Shown: piece by piece, positions 33,701-41,426 of the stretch
Position numbering within the stretch: position 1 is the first letter of the stretch
Layout: each line of letters opens with the position of its first letter
DNA from: UBA1181 sp045226255
GTDB taxonomy: Bacteria > Bacteroidota > Bacteroidia > Bacteroidales > Paludibacteraceae
DNA: 64,000 nt
Reading direction: 5' to 3'
Assembly: GCA_045226255.1 (NCBI GenBank)
Contig: JBGVCG010000033.1
Location: forward strand, 26,739 to 90,738
Position numbers and translations under genes: made by a program
Notes under the pieces: model-generated
What the model was told of the DNA's origin: nothing
The model's input: only the letters and a program-made list of their open reading frames with translations
The model's database searches: none

Positions 33701-35206
33701 CAAATTCAAGTTGGCGCATTTGTTACAGTCCCTAAACATGTATATCATATCCGTAACGTTATTGGTGTTGAATGAACTCAGATCCAACGAACGGAGGGAG
33801 TGACAATCGCAGAACATCTGAACCATGCTCGTTACATTACGTGTGTCAAACGAACTCACATCCAATGATTCAATTGAACCGCAGCTCATGAACATGCCCT
33901 TCATGCTGGTGACCTGACTGGTGCGGAAATGACTTAAATCTAATGAAACGAGGGAGGAACATCCCCTGAACATGCTAGCCATGCTTCTGACAGAATCCGT
34001 CACCAGATTCTCCATCCCTTCAATCGTTTTTATCCGGGAAAAGCCGTTGAACCAATTGGCGAGGGATGTCGGACGATAGGCTTTCATCGATGGATCAATC
34101 ACAATGTTTGTCACTTTCGCGTTGTCAATCGTGTCTTGATTGAGAATCCATTTCCCTTTGTTAAACTTGTGTGCATTAGGTGCATCGACACCGTAATACA
34201 ACTTCAAAGCAAATGAGTCAATCCGGTTATATGCATCATAACGGATGTCGTACGGTATGGCATAGGGCTTAAGATCGTCCTTCGACGTGAAATAGCCTGG
34301 GTTGTCCTCCCCGCCATCAATGTGCGCATAGATGCTCCCTGCTTTTTTATAGGAGGTTCCCTTCCCTCCGACTAGGTGTATGCAGTTTATAAACTGATCC
34401 GGATAAGTGGAGTCGTTCGCGAAGTGGGTCTGGTCCCAACTGTCGTTGACGATAATAGTTCGCAAATTGGATTCTATTCCTGTCATCGACGAACCGAACA
34501 CCCTCCATGCCTGTTTTACATTTGTTATGTCTAAATTACTTAGATCCAATACTTCCATCTCCAGCGTGGAATTGAACATTCCGGATATCTCCTCCACTTT
34601 TCTTGTGTCAAAACTGCTAATATTCAACAGTTTGAGTTTGAGGCATCCCGCAAACATAAAAGCCATATTGCGCACCTTGCTCGTGTTGAAGCTGCTAAGA
34701 TCCAGCGATTGGATAGCTGTACAGCCTTCAAACATGGATTCCATGCTAATCACATCATCCGTCACTAGATTCTCCAGTCCATCGAAGCTATTTGCCGACA
34801 AACTGTAGAACCAACCCGCAAGAGTGTCTGGGCGATACGATTTTAGCGATGTGTCGATAACCACTTTTTGGACTTTACCCCCATTTAAGTACGAAGCACC
34901 GGACTTCCATACGCTTTTAGGGGCGCTGCTTGGATTTTCCGCCGCCACTTCCCAGATGTAACCTGAGGCTATTTTCGGGGCGTAGGCATAGGCACCCTCG
35001 CTAGGGGTCTCGCCATACTGCAAAGTGAAGGTGGATTCACCCTCGTTGAATACTCCATAAACTACTTTGTCGGCGGCTGTGGCCGACTGATAAGAAAAGA
35101 ATAACAGGGAAAAGAGTAAGGACAAAACATGCCATCCTCTCCGTTGCAGACCATGACTAATGCTAGGTCTTTGGACTTTTTTAGTAAAGAATTTACACAT
35201 AAGCAT
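30791..35206 (-). CDS. Large DUF285/BspA-type repeat surface protein with T9SS-like C-terminus
   Basis: 1471 residues. After a signal peptide ('HVLSLLFSLLFFSYQSATA', ~27-45) come four blocks. Each opens with a 'YGVxxxNA' type module and contains 23-25-residue DUF285 repeats of the form 'SFNTSNVTDMxxMFxxCxxLxxLDL' (about 25 in all), and ends with 'DGGEGNPGYF'-like spacers. Residues ~1200-1400 hold three InlB B-repeat/List_Bact_rpt modules ('YMVDGELY', 'GHTFKGWIG', 'FNRWVGLPETMPAEDI'). The last ~65 residues ('DLRIWTSDGSLFIQAS', 'YRIYDVRGNLVEKG') resemble a T9SS sorting domain. It is probably exported to the cell surface as an adhesin; the ligand is unknown. Start 35206 or the ATG six bases inside. 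Confidence 0.88.
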   Translation of the reverse strand: MLMCKFFTKKVQRPSISHGLQRRGWHVLSLLFSLLFFSYQSATAADKVVYGVFNEGESTFTLQYGETPSEGAYAYAPKIASGYIWEVAAENPSSAPKSVWKSGASYLNGGKVQKVVIDTSLKSYRPDTLAGWFYSLSANSFDGLENLVTDDVISMESMFEGCTAIQSLDLSSFNTSKVRNMAFMFAGCLKLKLLNISSFDTRKVEEISGMFNSTLEMEVLDLSNLDITNVKQAWRVFGSSMTGIESNLRTIIVNDSWDQTHFANDSTYPDQFINCIHLVGGKGTSYKKAGSIYAHIDGGEDNPGYFTSKDDLKPYAIPYDIRYDAYNRIDSFALKLYYGVDAPNAHKFNKGKWILNQDTIDNAKVTNIVIDPSMKAYRPTSLANWFNGFSRIKTIEGMENLVTDSVRSMASMFRGCSSLVSLDLSHFRTSQVTSMKGMFMSCGSIESLDVSSFDTRNVTSMVQMFCDCHSLRSLDLSSFNTNNVTDMIYMFRDCNKCANLNLTSFNTQNITSMNGMFINCKSLDTLDLSSFDTRKVTDMEYMFHNDSSLTTIFVSDCWRTDSIVADDNMFKGCVSLVGEKGTAFDLNHTDKSYAHIDEGEGNPGYLSYGRQVYVEREGHILTFRYGIAPDNAYILRQNGNQGIDYFWQSKVDPSLSGSKFYPEGDTLVVIDPSMKTFKPYTLKKMFDGFKGIKNIQGLDNLVTDNVTDMSGMFNECNNLDSLCLDGFKTDYVTDMSDMFNGCYNLRSLNLRSFKTDNVTNMSGMFANCLRVTSLDISSFNTSNVTDMNCMFFAMCSLGSIDLKGFDTKKVTNMSRMFFGCQSFTEIDIKNLETAEVTDMSAMFADCRKLTSIKHNFNTRNVTTMNNMFGSCYNLTYMTQISHVTAKLKDMSYMFSGCEKFTIIDLRGIDTKNVTDMSNMFIGCANLKHIVVDDQWSTASLEKGTYIFDGCTNLVGKLGTKYNPAIHYDSTSLMRIDSAYAHVDGEGGKPGYLTDELVRYFVADSSAHTLTLYQGTNIPQNAVTFNTLLFQNSDSVPWKGARSFVDTVIIDPTFAYMESYSNIDREFTLDYWFYGFERLKCIKGLEDLEISVMNYTFYGCKALEYIDLSTLGFNRPNNSCNAFNYAFSGCSSLKKIIVGDDVPSAIAYKGMFDGCDALVGGRGSKVSDFNDYRSAARLDETGKYAGLFTYYKSNIVYNLDGGAWEEGKKGAEEFEFQDCPLTVSDPVKENYLFMGWEVSQEDMRLDTLSTLTINREDFFNTPYTCTALWQKDEFVINYMVDGELYMRDTLASGTRITHEGIPAPKKTGHTFKGWIGKKGTPTTMPTYDLTFNAFFTVNDYVLTYKVDDVVYQQDTIAFGDTITPIAGPSKKGFTFNRWVGLPETMPAEDITVTSLYIQSTGVVSNGNDDLRIWTSDGSLFIQASVASPYRIYDVRGNLVEKGVAKDVTQISLPRQTIYVIEINGQKAKFVVD

Positions 35207-35324
35207 AACACTATATTATTAACAACCAATGCCATAGGCCTATTTAAGCCTATGCGTTCATATCAAATCGCACTTTTTTGATTTTTTGTACACTAAGAAT
35301 GTAAAGACAGAGTAATAATTACTA

Positions 35325-35332
35325 CAAATATA
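35325..35332 (-). promoter_or_regulatory. -7 promoter element for the DUF285-repeat gene
   Basis: Minus-strand TATATTTG, matching TAnnTTTG. The ~110-base leader contains the hairpin CATAGGC/GCCTATG (35231-35252). Confidence 0.4.
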
Positions 35333-35537
35333 TATTTTTCCCGAAAAAACGCAATAGTTTTATTGAAAAAAATGAGTGAAAAGGACGCGGAGTTGACGTT
35401 TTCGCAAGGCAGGGGGAGGAGATGTTTTTCGGTTCTCTGAAATAGTAGTTTGTAAATGATTAAATAGTAGATGATTGTGAATGTCTGATACGGAAACTCT
35501 TCGGAAGGACCGCTTCCCACGAACCTTTACGCACGGA

Positions 35538-35620
35538 ACCCTGAAAGGGTGACATATCCCAGCCAGGGGTGTGAACCCCTGGAAAAAGAGCGCATGATGA
35601 GGGGAACCCCGAGGGGGTGG
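35538..35620. repeat. GC-rich palindrome cluster
   Basis: ACCCTGAAAGGGT, then CCAGGGGTGTGAACCCCTGG, then AACCCCGAGGGGGT. This is a degenerate member of the cluster also seen at 28713, 40718 and 63335. Apart from this cluster and the hairpin element at 35827-36023, the 817-base gap 35207-36023 holds no gene that I can support. Confidence 0.6.
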
Positions 35621-35826
35621 TACGGTTTATATGTTCAAAATCAGACAATTAGGCAACATAAGGATGTTGCAGTGTGGAATGGCAGATGCATTGTTTCCTT
35701 TGGTAAAATTATAATTGCAATGTGTCTCTTTTTTTAGTATGTTTGTTCTGTTAACCAAATATTTTATTTTACGAAACAGATATAGATTTATAATGTACAT
35801 ATTATCAAAGCGTTAGCTTTTATTCT

Positions 35827-36023
35827 CGCAACAGAAATTTCGCCAAAATTTAACCAGTAGAATAAAGTAACAAATAGCTTAAAAGGTAACCGACGCTTCG
35901 GCGTGGGCTTATCTTGTTATTTGTTACGGGTGTTTGGCGACACCTCTGTTGCGGACGGATGGCCCGCGCTACTTTTTTATAAGTATAAAACAGAATATTC
36001 ACGCAACAGAAATTTCGCCAAAA
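35827..36023 (+). promoter_or_regulatory. Three-copy repeat/hairpin element ending at the mod start codon
   Basis: Copy a (35827-35848, CGCAACAG-AAATT-TCGCCAAAA) and copy c (36002-36023) are identical 22-mers in the same orientation; copy c ends exactly at the mod ATG. Copy b (35933-35953, TTTGGCGA-CACCT-CTGTTGCG) is their inverted complement over two 8-bp arms. Between a and b lie a 10-bp stem GTAACAAATA/TATTTGTTAC (35867-35876, 35918-35927) and a CGC-TTCG-GCG tetraloop hairpin. After b comes GCGG...CCGC with a T6 run (~35951-35977). Copy b can pair either with a (nested hairpin) or with c (blocking the start), so an RNA switch is inferred. Confidence 0.6.
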
Positions 36024-37805
36024 ATGACTGACAGCAATAATGATGTGCATACGGAGCAAGATACCGTCTCCCTACAAATCCGCATTCGCGAGCTGGAGAA
36101 GGAGATCGTGCGACTACACACGCAAATTAAGGAGCAACGTTACGGATTAACATGGCTCGATGTTCCTGAAGCCTTCGAAACGGAATCGGAAAACAAAATT
36201 CCTATCCTTGAAGAGGTGAAAGAGAAGGCAATTGACAAAGGAGGTGATACCTCACCTCATATTATTATCGAAGGAGATAACTATCATGCACTCACTTGTT
36301 TAAACTATACCCACCGAGGTAAAATAGACGTCATCTACATTGATCCTCCTTATAATACGGGTAGTGATGGATTTACCTACAAGGATAAACGCTTCTTGAA
36401 GGAGTTTCCTGATGGCTCGCCTGTACCTAAGGAACACCCTTTGCGCCATAGCTATTGGCTGTCATTTATGAGCAAACGATTAGAACTCGCAAAAAATCTT
36501 TTGAGCGATAAGGGCGTGATTTTTATTTCCATTGACGATAATGAACAGGCGAATTTGAAGTTGTTGTGTGACAAGGTGTTCGGGGAAGAGAATTTTGTGG
36601 CACAAGTAATGTGGCATAAAAATTATGCTTCTTCAAATGACTCGAAAACATTCTCCAATGTATTAGACTATATCTTAGTATATAGAAAATCAGAGAATTT
36701 TTTACGGAATTTACTACCTCGAACAGAAAAACAAAATCACTTATACAAATATGATTCTCAAGATGGAAAAGGATTGTGGCGTCCTGACAATCTATCCGTC
36801 AGAACATATTCTGCAAATTATGATTACCCAATAATCAATCCTAACACAGGAACTATTTACAATCCCCCCAAAGGAAGATCTTGGATGACAAACAAAGAAA
36901 AGGTGGAGGAATGGATTAAAGAATCTCGTGTTTATTTTGGATTAAATGGGAAAGGGGCACCTCAACTTAAAAGATATTTATCAGAGGTTCAAAAAGGTGT
37001 AGTTCCAACAACATATTGGAATTATGAAGATTGTGGGCATAATGATGAAGCCAGAAGAGAAATAAAAATGATTTTTGGACATCCCCCTTTTGATTCGCCC
37101 AAACCATCCAAGCTAATAATGCAGATACTACAAATAGCATCTTCTTCAAAATCCTTCACTATTCTCGACTTTTTTGCCGGTTCAGGTACCACTCTGCACG
37201 CCACGATGAAACTGAATGCTGAAGATGGCGGACATCGCCAATGCATCTTGGTGCAGCAGCGAGAGGGGGATAACAATATATGCGAGAATGTGACTTACGA
37301 GCGTAACCGCCGTGTGATATGTGGCTACACCAATGCCAAGGGAGAACAAGTGGAGGGTTTAGGTGGCAGGCTGAAATACTACCGTACTAATTTCGTGGGT
37401 AAAAATGCCAGTCGCAAAGCCATTGATGCAGATTGTGTAGAATTGGCTCGAAAAGCTGGGTATTTGCTTGCCTTGGGAGAAAATACGTTAGAGGAAATTG
37501 TACATACCGATACGTATCAAATTTTTGCGGACACTTGCAGAGACGATGTGCACATCGTCTCCGAATCCAACAGCATGGCATCATGCTACACCGCCATATA
37601 TTTTACGGAAAATTATGCGAAAATACCCGAATTTGTGTCGGAGATCGAAAAATTACAGGCATCCGAACCACCCCAAATCAACGTCTATATTTTTTGTTGG
37701 GGGACACCCGACATTTTCGAAAGTGAATTTGACAACTTGCAAGGCATTGCCCTTAAGGCGATTCCGCAACCTATTCTCGAAGTGTACAAATCTATAAATC
37801 AGTAG
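36024..37805 (+). CDS. mod: Type III restriction-modification system methyltransferase subunit (Mod)
   Basis: 593 residues from the ATG at 36024; a start further upstream would run through the hairpin element. Motif IV 'DPPYNTG' (~107) precedes motif I 'FAGSGTT' (~383), the beta-class N6-adenine order of type III Mod proteins. An N-terminal coiled segment ('IRELEKEIVRLHTQIKEQ', ~20-37) and the central region 300-370 probably carry target recognition. Mod methylates one strand of an asymmetric site and is needed for Res cleavage. The res gene starts 4 bases later. A 22-bp dispersed palindrome sits in frame near codon 506-512 ('CRDDVHIVSE'). The T-richer central third differs from its flanks, as in exchanged recognition domains. 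Confidence 0.93.
   Translation: MTDSNNDVHTEQDTVSLQIRIRELEKEIVRLHTQIKEQRYGLTWLDVPEAFETESENKIPILEEVKEKAIDKGGDTSPHIIIEGDNYHALTCLNYTHRGKIDVIYIDPPYNTGSDGFTYKDKRFLKEFPDGSPVPKEHPLRHSYWLSFMSKRLELAKNLLSDKGVIFISIDDNEQANLKLLCDKVFGEENFVAQVMWHKNYASSNDSKTFSNVLDYILVYRKSENFLRNLLPRTEKQNHLYKYDSQDGKGLWRPDNLSVRTYSANYDYPIINPNTGTIYNPPKGRSWMTNKEKVEEWIKESRVYFGLNGKGAPQLKRYLSEVQKGVVPTTYWNYEDCGHNDEARREIKMIFGHPPFDSPKPSKLIMQILQIASSSKSFTILDFFAGSGTTLHATMKLNAEDGGHRQCILVQQREGDNNICENVTYERNRRVICGYTNAKGEQVEGLGGRLKYYRTNFVGKNASRKAIDADCVELARKAGYLLALGENTLEEIVHTDTYQIFADTCRDDVHIVSESNSMASCYTAIYFTENYAKIPEFVSEIEKLQASEPPQINVYIFCWGTPDIFESEFDNLQGIALKAIPQPILEVYKSINQ
37540..37561. repeat. Dispersed palindromic repeat, copy 3, inside mod coding sequence
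   Basis: A perfect 22-bp palindrome (GAGACGATGTG and its reverse complement), the same core as at 20800 and 28861. It is read through in frame and contributes residues 'RDDVHIV' to Mod. Confidence 0.85.
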
Positions 37806-37809
37806 AATC

Positions 37810-40587
37810 ATGGCTCTATATAACGCTTTCCCATTCCAGCAGCGGGCAATCGATGAAATGCTCGAAAGCTTCAAAAACCTGTGGAAACATAACTCCTCCA
37901 CAGCCGAACTCACACTCAAATCCCCAACGGGCAGTGGCAAAACCTTCATTACCACGCATTTCATTGATGCACTCAACAACCAGCCCGATTGGGACGAAGA
38001 TGTGGCCTTCGTCTGGATTACCTTCAGTGATGAACTTGCTATGCAGAGTAAAACAAAATTCGATGATTATTTCTTCCCTAACCTACGTAATCAGTTGCTC
38101 ACCATTGCCGATTTCTCGCAAGGCAAACTGAACAGGAACGACATCCTCTTTCTTAATTGGCAGAAACTAGTATCTCGCCGTGCAGCCGACCGCCAAAACC
38201 GTCGGCCGGAGGAACCCGAACTAATCAAGGAGACCGGTTTCTATTTCGAAGATGTGGCGGAAAACACGTTGGCAGAGGGGCGGCAGATTATCATGATTAT
38301 CGATGAGAGCCACAAGAACGTTACAGAATCCGCCTACAGGGATGTGATCAATCCACTCAATCCAAGGATTATCGTCAAAGTGAGTGCCACGCCTGAAAAG
38401 GAACCCTCCTTCAGTGATGTAAGAAACCACAAGGCTGGTTGGGTGGAGGTCAACATCAAAGAAGTTATAGATGAGGGACTTATCAAGAAAGAGATTGTCA
38501 GTCAGACGGAAGATGATTTGAGGAAGTACGACAAGGAAGATTTGGATAAACTGATGCTCGACTTGGCGATAGAGAAGCGTGAACAGTTGATAGAAGATTG
38601 GAAAGCATATGGTGCGGACATCAATCCCTTGATACTCATCCAACTTCCTGATGACGATAAGGATGCAGAGTCACGGGGTGTTGAGAAAAAGGAGACTTTA
38701 GTGATGAGATACCTGAAAACAGAGAAAAATTTCGAGTCGAAGGAGATTGTCACATGGTTAAGCGGTGTGCCGAAAACCGAAGCCTTAAAAACCATTACTG
38801 AAAACAACAGCTCAGTGTCGTTTCTCCTGTTTAAATATGCCGCCGGCACGGGATGGGACTGCCCCCGTGCGCATATATTGGTGATGTTCAGAGAGATAAA
38901 ATCAGACACATTCCGTACGCAAACTTTAGGCAGAATTCGCCGTATGCCAGTTCATGATAAACGGATAAATGATTTCCCTTCCTTGCAGATTGGGTATCTC
39001 TATACCAACTATTCACGAAACGAGGTGGAAAACATCCCGGATACGGATCCTAACAAGCCCAAAACCATCACGGTGAAGATGCAGACATCCCAGCGTATGG
39101 TATTCGCAGTTTCATCGTTGAAAGAGAAGATAAAGACAGAACTACAGAAGCGGTTAGTCGCAAAAAATGAAGAACAAAAAGTGATAGTGGGGAATTTGGT
39201 TTCGGAGGTTTGCAAAAAGCTTTCTTATGTTGAGGAAAAGCTGTCGAACACAAAGGAATTGTCTCATTACGTGACGGAAGTGCCAGTGGAGTATGGGTCT
39301 GTAAAGGAGGAGAAAGAAGAAAAGGAGGCAGAGAAACGTGCAATAGATGAAGTAATCGTAAAATGTGATGCCATTATTGAGGAGACCAAGAAAGACATGA
39401 ACGAGTCTATTCCAGAAGAAGAACAAAACATGGCCCAAGCGGTGTTGAATGTATCTTTTAAGAAATTCAAAGAGGGAATTAGAGGCCAGAAACCGACAAG
39501 TTTTGTTCTGGATCCAGCCTTGAAAACCGAGTTCATATCACGTACGAGTTATGGTGATGTTGGAAAAGCCAGCGAGTTTCAAAACACATTCATTAACTCG
39601 ATGAACCGATGGTTCGGAATAGAGGAGAACGAGATTATGACTAGCAATATTTCCAAACTGCAGGCAAAAGGGATTGACACATCCTGTAATTTCAGTTGGG
39701 ATATTATGGTGAACGCTCGGTTTAAAATGATTGATCAATCATCAGAGAATCAAATCGCTCAATATGAGGTTTCTGCTAATGATGTTGAGAAACTATTCAC
39801 AAATTTATGCTACCAGTTGATTACGGAGCAGGATGATGCTGAAGCAACTATAGGCAACGCAGCCCGTTCCTATCAGAAACTCAAATCAGCATTACGGATG
39901 TGGTTTAAACATTATGCATTGCAGACATACGTCGAGACTGATTTTTACAAGGTTTTCATCAAGGATATACAGAGGAATGCCGACAGTAAATTTCGTCCAG
40001 CCATCACACAAGCCATCAAGGATTACTATCCCGTATTGCAAAAACAACTGGAGGAAAAAAGGAAAGAAGCGTTGGAGAAGATCCCCGAATCCTTTGTTAT
40101 CTATACGGAAAAATCGTGTCCGAACGATTATGAAGCCTATCCAAACAAACTGAGCCTGGTGGATTTCTACCTTGCGAAAGAGTATAACGGGCGAAAAAAC
40201 GAGACACAGTTCATCGATTTCTTAGAGCAAAAGGCCAACGTAATTGAATGGTGGTTAAAAAATGGGACAGGAAAGGAAGATTTAGGATTTCGCTACATGG
40301 ATAGCACAACAAATGAGATGCGAGTTTTCTATCCCGATTGGATTATTAAGTTCAAAGACAACCGTATCGGCATCTACGACACCAAGGGTGGTATTACCGC
40401 TAAATCGCAAGAGACGAAGGATAAGGCGGAGTGCTTGGCAAAGCATATTTCGGAGTTGAATCAGACTAGCGAGAAATACAAATATGTTGGCGGTATTATT
40501 GAAATGAGAAGTGGCATATGGTATCTCAACTCTTCGACGGAATACATTTACGAGAAAGGTGCTGATTGGCATCCATTTTTAGTATAG
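37810..40587 (+). CDS. res: Type III restriction-modification system endonuclease/helicase subunit (Res)
   Basis: 925 residues, normal for Res. Superfamily 2 helicase motifs: Walker A 'SPTGSGKTF' (~38-46), DEAD-like 'IIDESHKN' (~163-170), 'VSATPEKEP' (motif III) and 'GTGWDCPRAH' with 'QTLGRIRRMP' (motifs V/VI, ~352-382). The C-terminal PD-(D/E)xK nuclease shows 'FYPDWIIKF...GIYDTKGG' (~841-860). With Mod it translocates and cuts DNA between head-to-head sites. It is translated right after mod (4-base gap). Its 3' end is followed within 16 bases by a tRNA-Leu fragment. Confidence 0.94.
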   Translation: MALYNAFPFQQRAIDEMLESFKNLWKHNSSTAELTLKSPTGSGKTFITTHFIDALNNQPDWDEDVAFVWITFSDELAMQSKTKFDDYFFPNLRNQLLTIADFSQGKLNRNDILFLNWQKLVSRRAADRQNRRPEEPELIKETGFYFEDVAENTLAEGRQIIMIIDESHKNVTESAYRDVINPLNPRIIVKVSATPEKEPSFSDVRNHKAGWVEVNIKEVIDEGLIKKEIVSQTEDDLRKYDKEDLDKLMLDLAIEKREQLIEDWKAYGADINPLILIQLPDDDKDAESRGVEKKETLVMRYLKTEKNFESKEIVTWLSGVPKTEALKTITENNSSVSFLLFKYAAGTGWDCPRAHILVMFREIKSDTFRTQTLGRIRRMPVHDKRINDFPSLQIGYLYTNYSRNEVENIPDTDPNKPKTITVKMQTSQRMVFAVSSLKEKIKTELQKRLVAKNEEQKVIVGNLVSEVCKKLSYVEEKLSNTKELSHYVTEVPVEYGSVKEEKEEKEAEKRAIDEVIVKCDAIIEETKKDMNESIPEEEQNMAQAVLNVSFKKFKEGIRGQKPTSFVLDPALKTEFISRTSYGDVGKASEFQNTFINSMNRWFGIEENEIMTSNISKLQAKGIDTSCNFSWDIMVNARFKMIDQSSENQIAQYEVSANDVEKLFTNLCYQLITEQDDAEATIGNAARSYQKLKSALRMWFKHYALQTYVETDFYKVFIKDIQRNADSKFRPAITQAIKDYYPVLQKQLEEKRKEALEKIPESFVIYTEKSCPNDYEAYPNKLSLVDFYLAKEYNGRKNETQFIDFLEQKANVIEWWLKNGTGKEDLGFRYMDSTTNEMRVFYPDWIIKFKDNRIGIYDTKGGITAKSQETKDKAECLAKHISELNQTSEKYKYVGGIIEMRSGIWYLNSSTEYIYEKGADWHPFLV

Positions 40588-40602
40588 TAGTATTTCGTGG
40601 AT

Positions 40603-40627
40603 GCGGGTTCAAGTCCCGCCTGCGGTA
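40603..40627 (+). pseudogene. tRNA-Leu 3'-end fragment (T-arm and acceptor strand)
   Basis: GCGGGTTCAAGTCCCGCCTG followed by CGGTA: identical to the T-arm and 3' acceptor strand of the tRNA-Leu(TAA) gene at 63683-63767, but with no tRNA body before it. The sequence that follows (to about 40858) also matches the downstream flank of that tRNA. Confidence 0.85.
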
Positions 40628-40657
40628 CTTTCCCGTAAGGAGGACAAAAGATTAAGG

Positions 40658-40684
40658 AAGGACGCTGGAAGGCGTCCTTTTTTT
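40658..40684 (+). terminator. Terminator after res (duplicate of the tRNA-Leu terminator)
   Basis: GGACGC-TGGAAG-GCGTCC followed by T7. It is the counterpart of 63625-63652 and would end the mod-res transcript. Confidence 0.8.
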
Positions 40685-40860
40685 GTTTGTGGTGGTGTGT
40701 AATCAACTCAATCCGTGTTCCTTTTGCCCTTACAGGGCGTATGTGGACATCCACCCGTTTCCCCCCAGGGCGATGCCCTGGGCTAGGTAAAGGAATGCCC
40801 TTGCAGGGCGGACGGTAATTTTGCCTATAGGGGCCTCTCTTTGTATAGCCCAGGACAACA

Positions 40861-40896
40861 AAAAAACAGCGGAACAATCATGCTCCGCCGTTTTTG
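40861..40896 (-). terminator. Terminator of pyrBI (bidirectional form)
   Basis: AACAGCGGA pairs with TCCGCCGTT (one mismatch); A-run on the left and T5 on the right. It lies 44 bases after the pyrI stop. Confidence 0.7.
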
Positions 40897-40939
40897 TTAT
40901 TATGCCAACCGATGACGCATCCGTGCGTCCTGGGCAATC

Positions 40940-41416
40940 TTACAATATCTCCAACTCCTCCGCCTGTGCGATACGTTCGCAGTAGAAGCATTTGAGGAGC
41001 GCCTTGCTCTTGTCGATGGTCCTGAATTTGGAGAGCATAGGCTCGTTGTTGGTGATGCACTTCGGGTTGCGGCATTTGGCCGTGCCGATGATCTCGTCAG
41101 GCAATTGCAGCTCCATCTTCTTGCTCACCTCGTAGTCCTTGATGATGTTGATCTTCGCGGATGGGGCGGTGATGGCGATCTTGTTCACCTCCGCCTGGGT
41201 GAAGTATTTGTCGGCCACCTTGATGATGGCTTTCTTCCCGAGGCGCTTGCTCTCTAGGTTGTAGCCGAAGGTGACTTGGTTCGGAAGGTGCTCCAAGCCG
41301 AGGATGGAGATGACCTTGAACAATTTCTCCGATGGTATGTGGTCGATGACGGTCCCGTTCTTCAGGGCGGCGACCTTCAACTCTTTTGTTCCTTTTTCTT
41401 TTTCCATGTTGCTCAT
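40940..41416 (-). CDS. pyrI: Aspartate carbamoyltransferase regulatory subunit
   Basis: 158 residues. The N-terminal nucleotide-binding domain ('VAALKNGTVIDHIPSEKLFKVISIL') and the C-terminal zinc domain with four cysteines ('CRNPKCITN' and 'CFYC', ~110-150) are intact. It pairs with PyrB in an allosteric holoenzyme that responds to CTP/ATP. It starts 10 bases after pyrB, the usual pyrBI order. Confidence 0.96.
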   Translation of the reverse strand: MSNMEKEKGTKELKVAALKNGTVIDHIPSEKLFKVISILGLEHLPNQVTFGYNLESKRLGKKAIIKVADKYFTQAEVNKIAITAPSAKINIIKDYEVSKKMELQLPDEIIGTAKCRNPKCITNNEPMLSKFRTIDKSKALLKCFYCERIAQAEELEIL

Positions 41417-41426
41417 TATTGAATGA

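Larger units (their letters stand above)
40603..40858. repeat. Inverted segmental duplicate of the tRNA-Leu downstream region
   Basis: The tRNA 3' end, a GGACGC/GCGTCC terminator, a GTGGTGGTGTGTAATCAA segment and the GC-rich palindrome cluster match 63350-63707 read on the other strand, with a few substitutions. An internal stretch of about 100 bases present at 63.4 kb is missing here. Confidence 0.8.

Noticed and set aside
31000..35000. CRISPR-like periodic repeats
   Set aside because: The ~70-base periodicity comes from protein repeats (DUF285) in one continuous frame; the units diverge in sequence and there are no spacers.
35934..36023. Start of mod at 35934 with 30 extra residues
   Set aside because: The extension runs through hairpin copies b and c and gives no protein similarity. 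The ATG at 36024, right after copy c, gives a normal Mod N-terminus.
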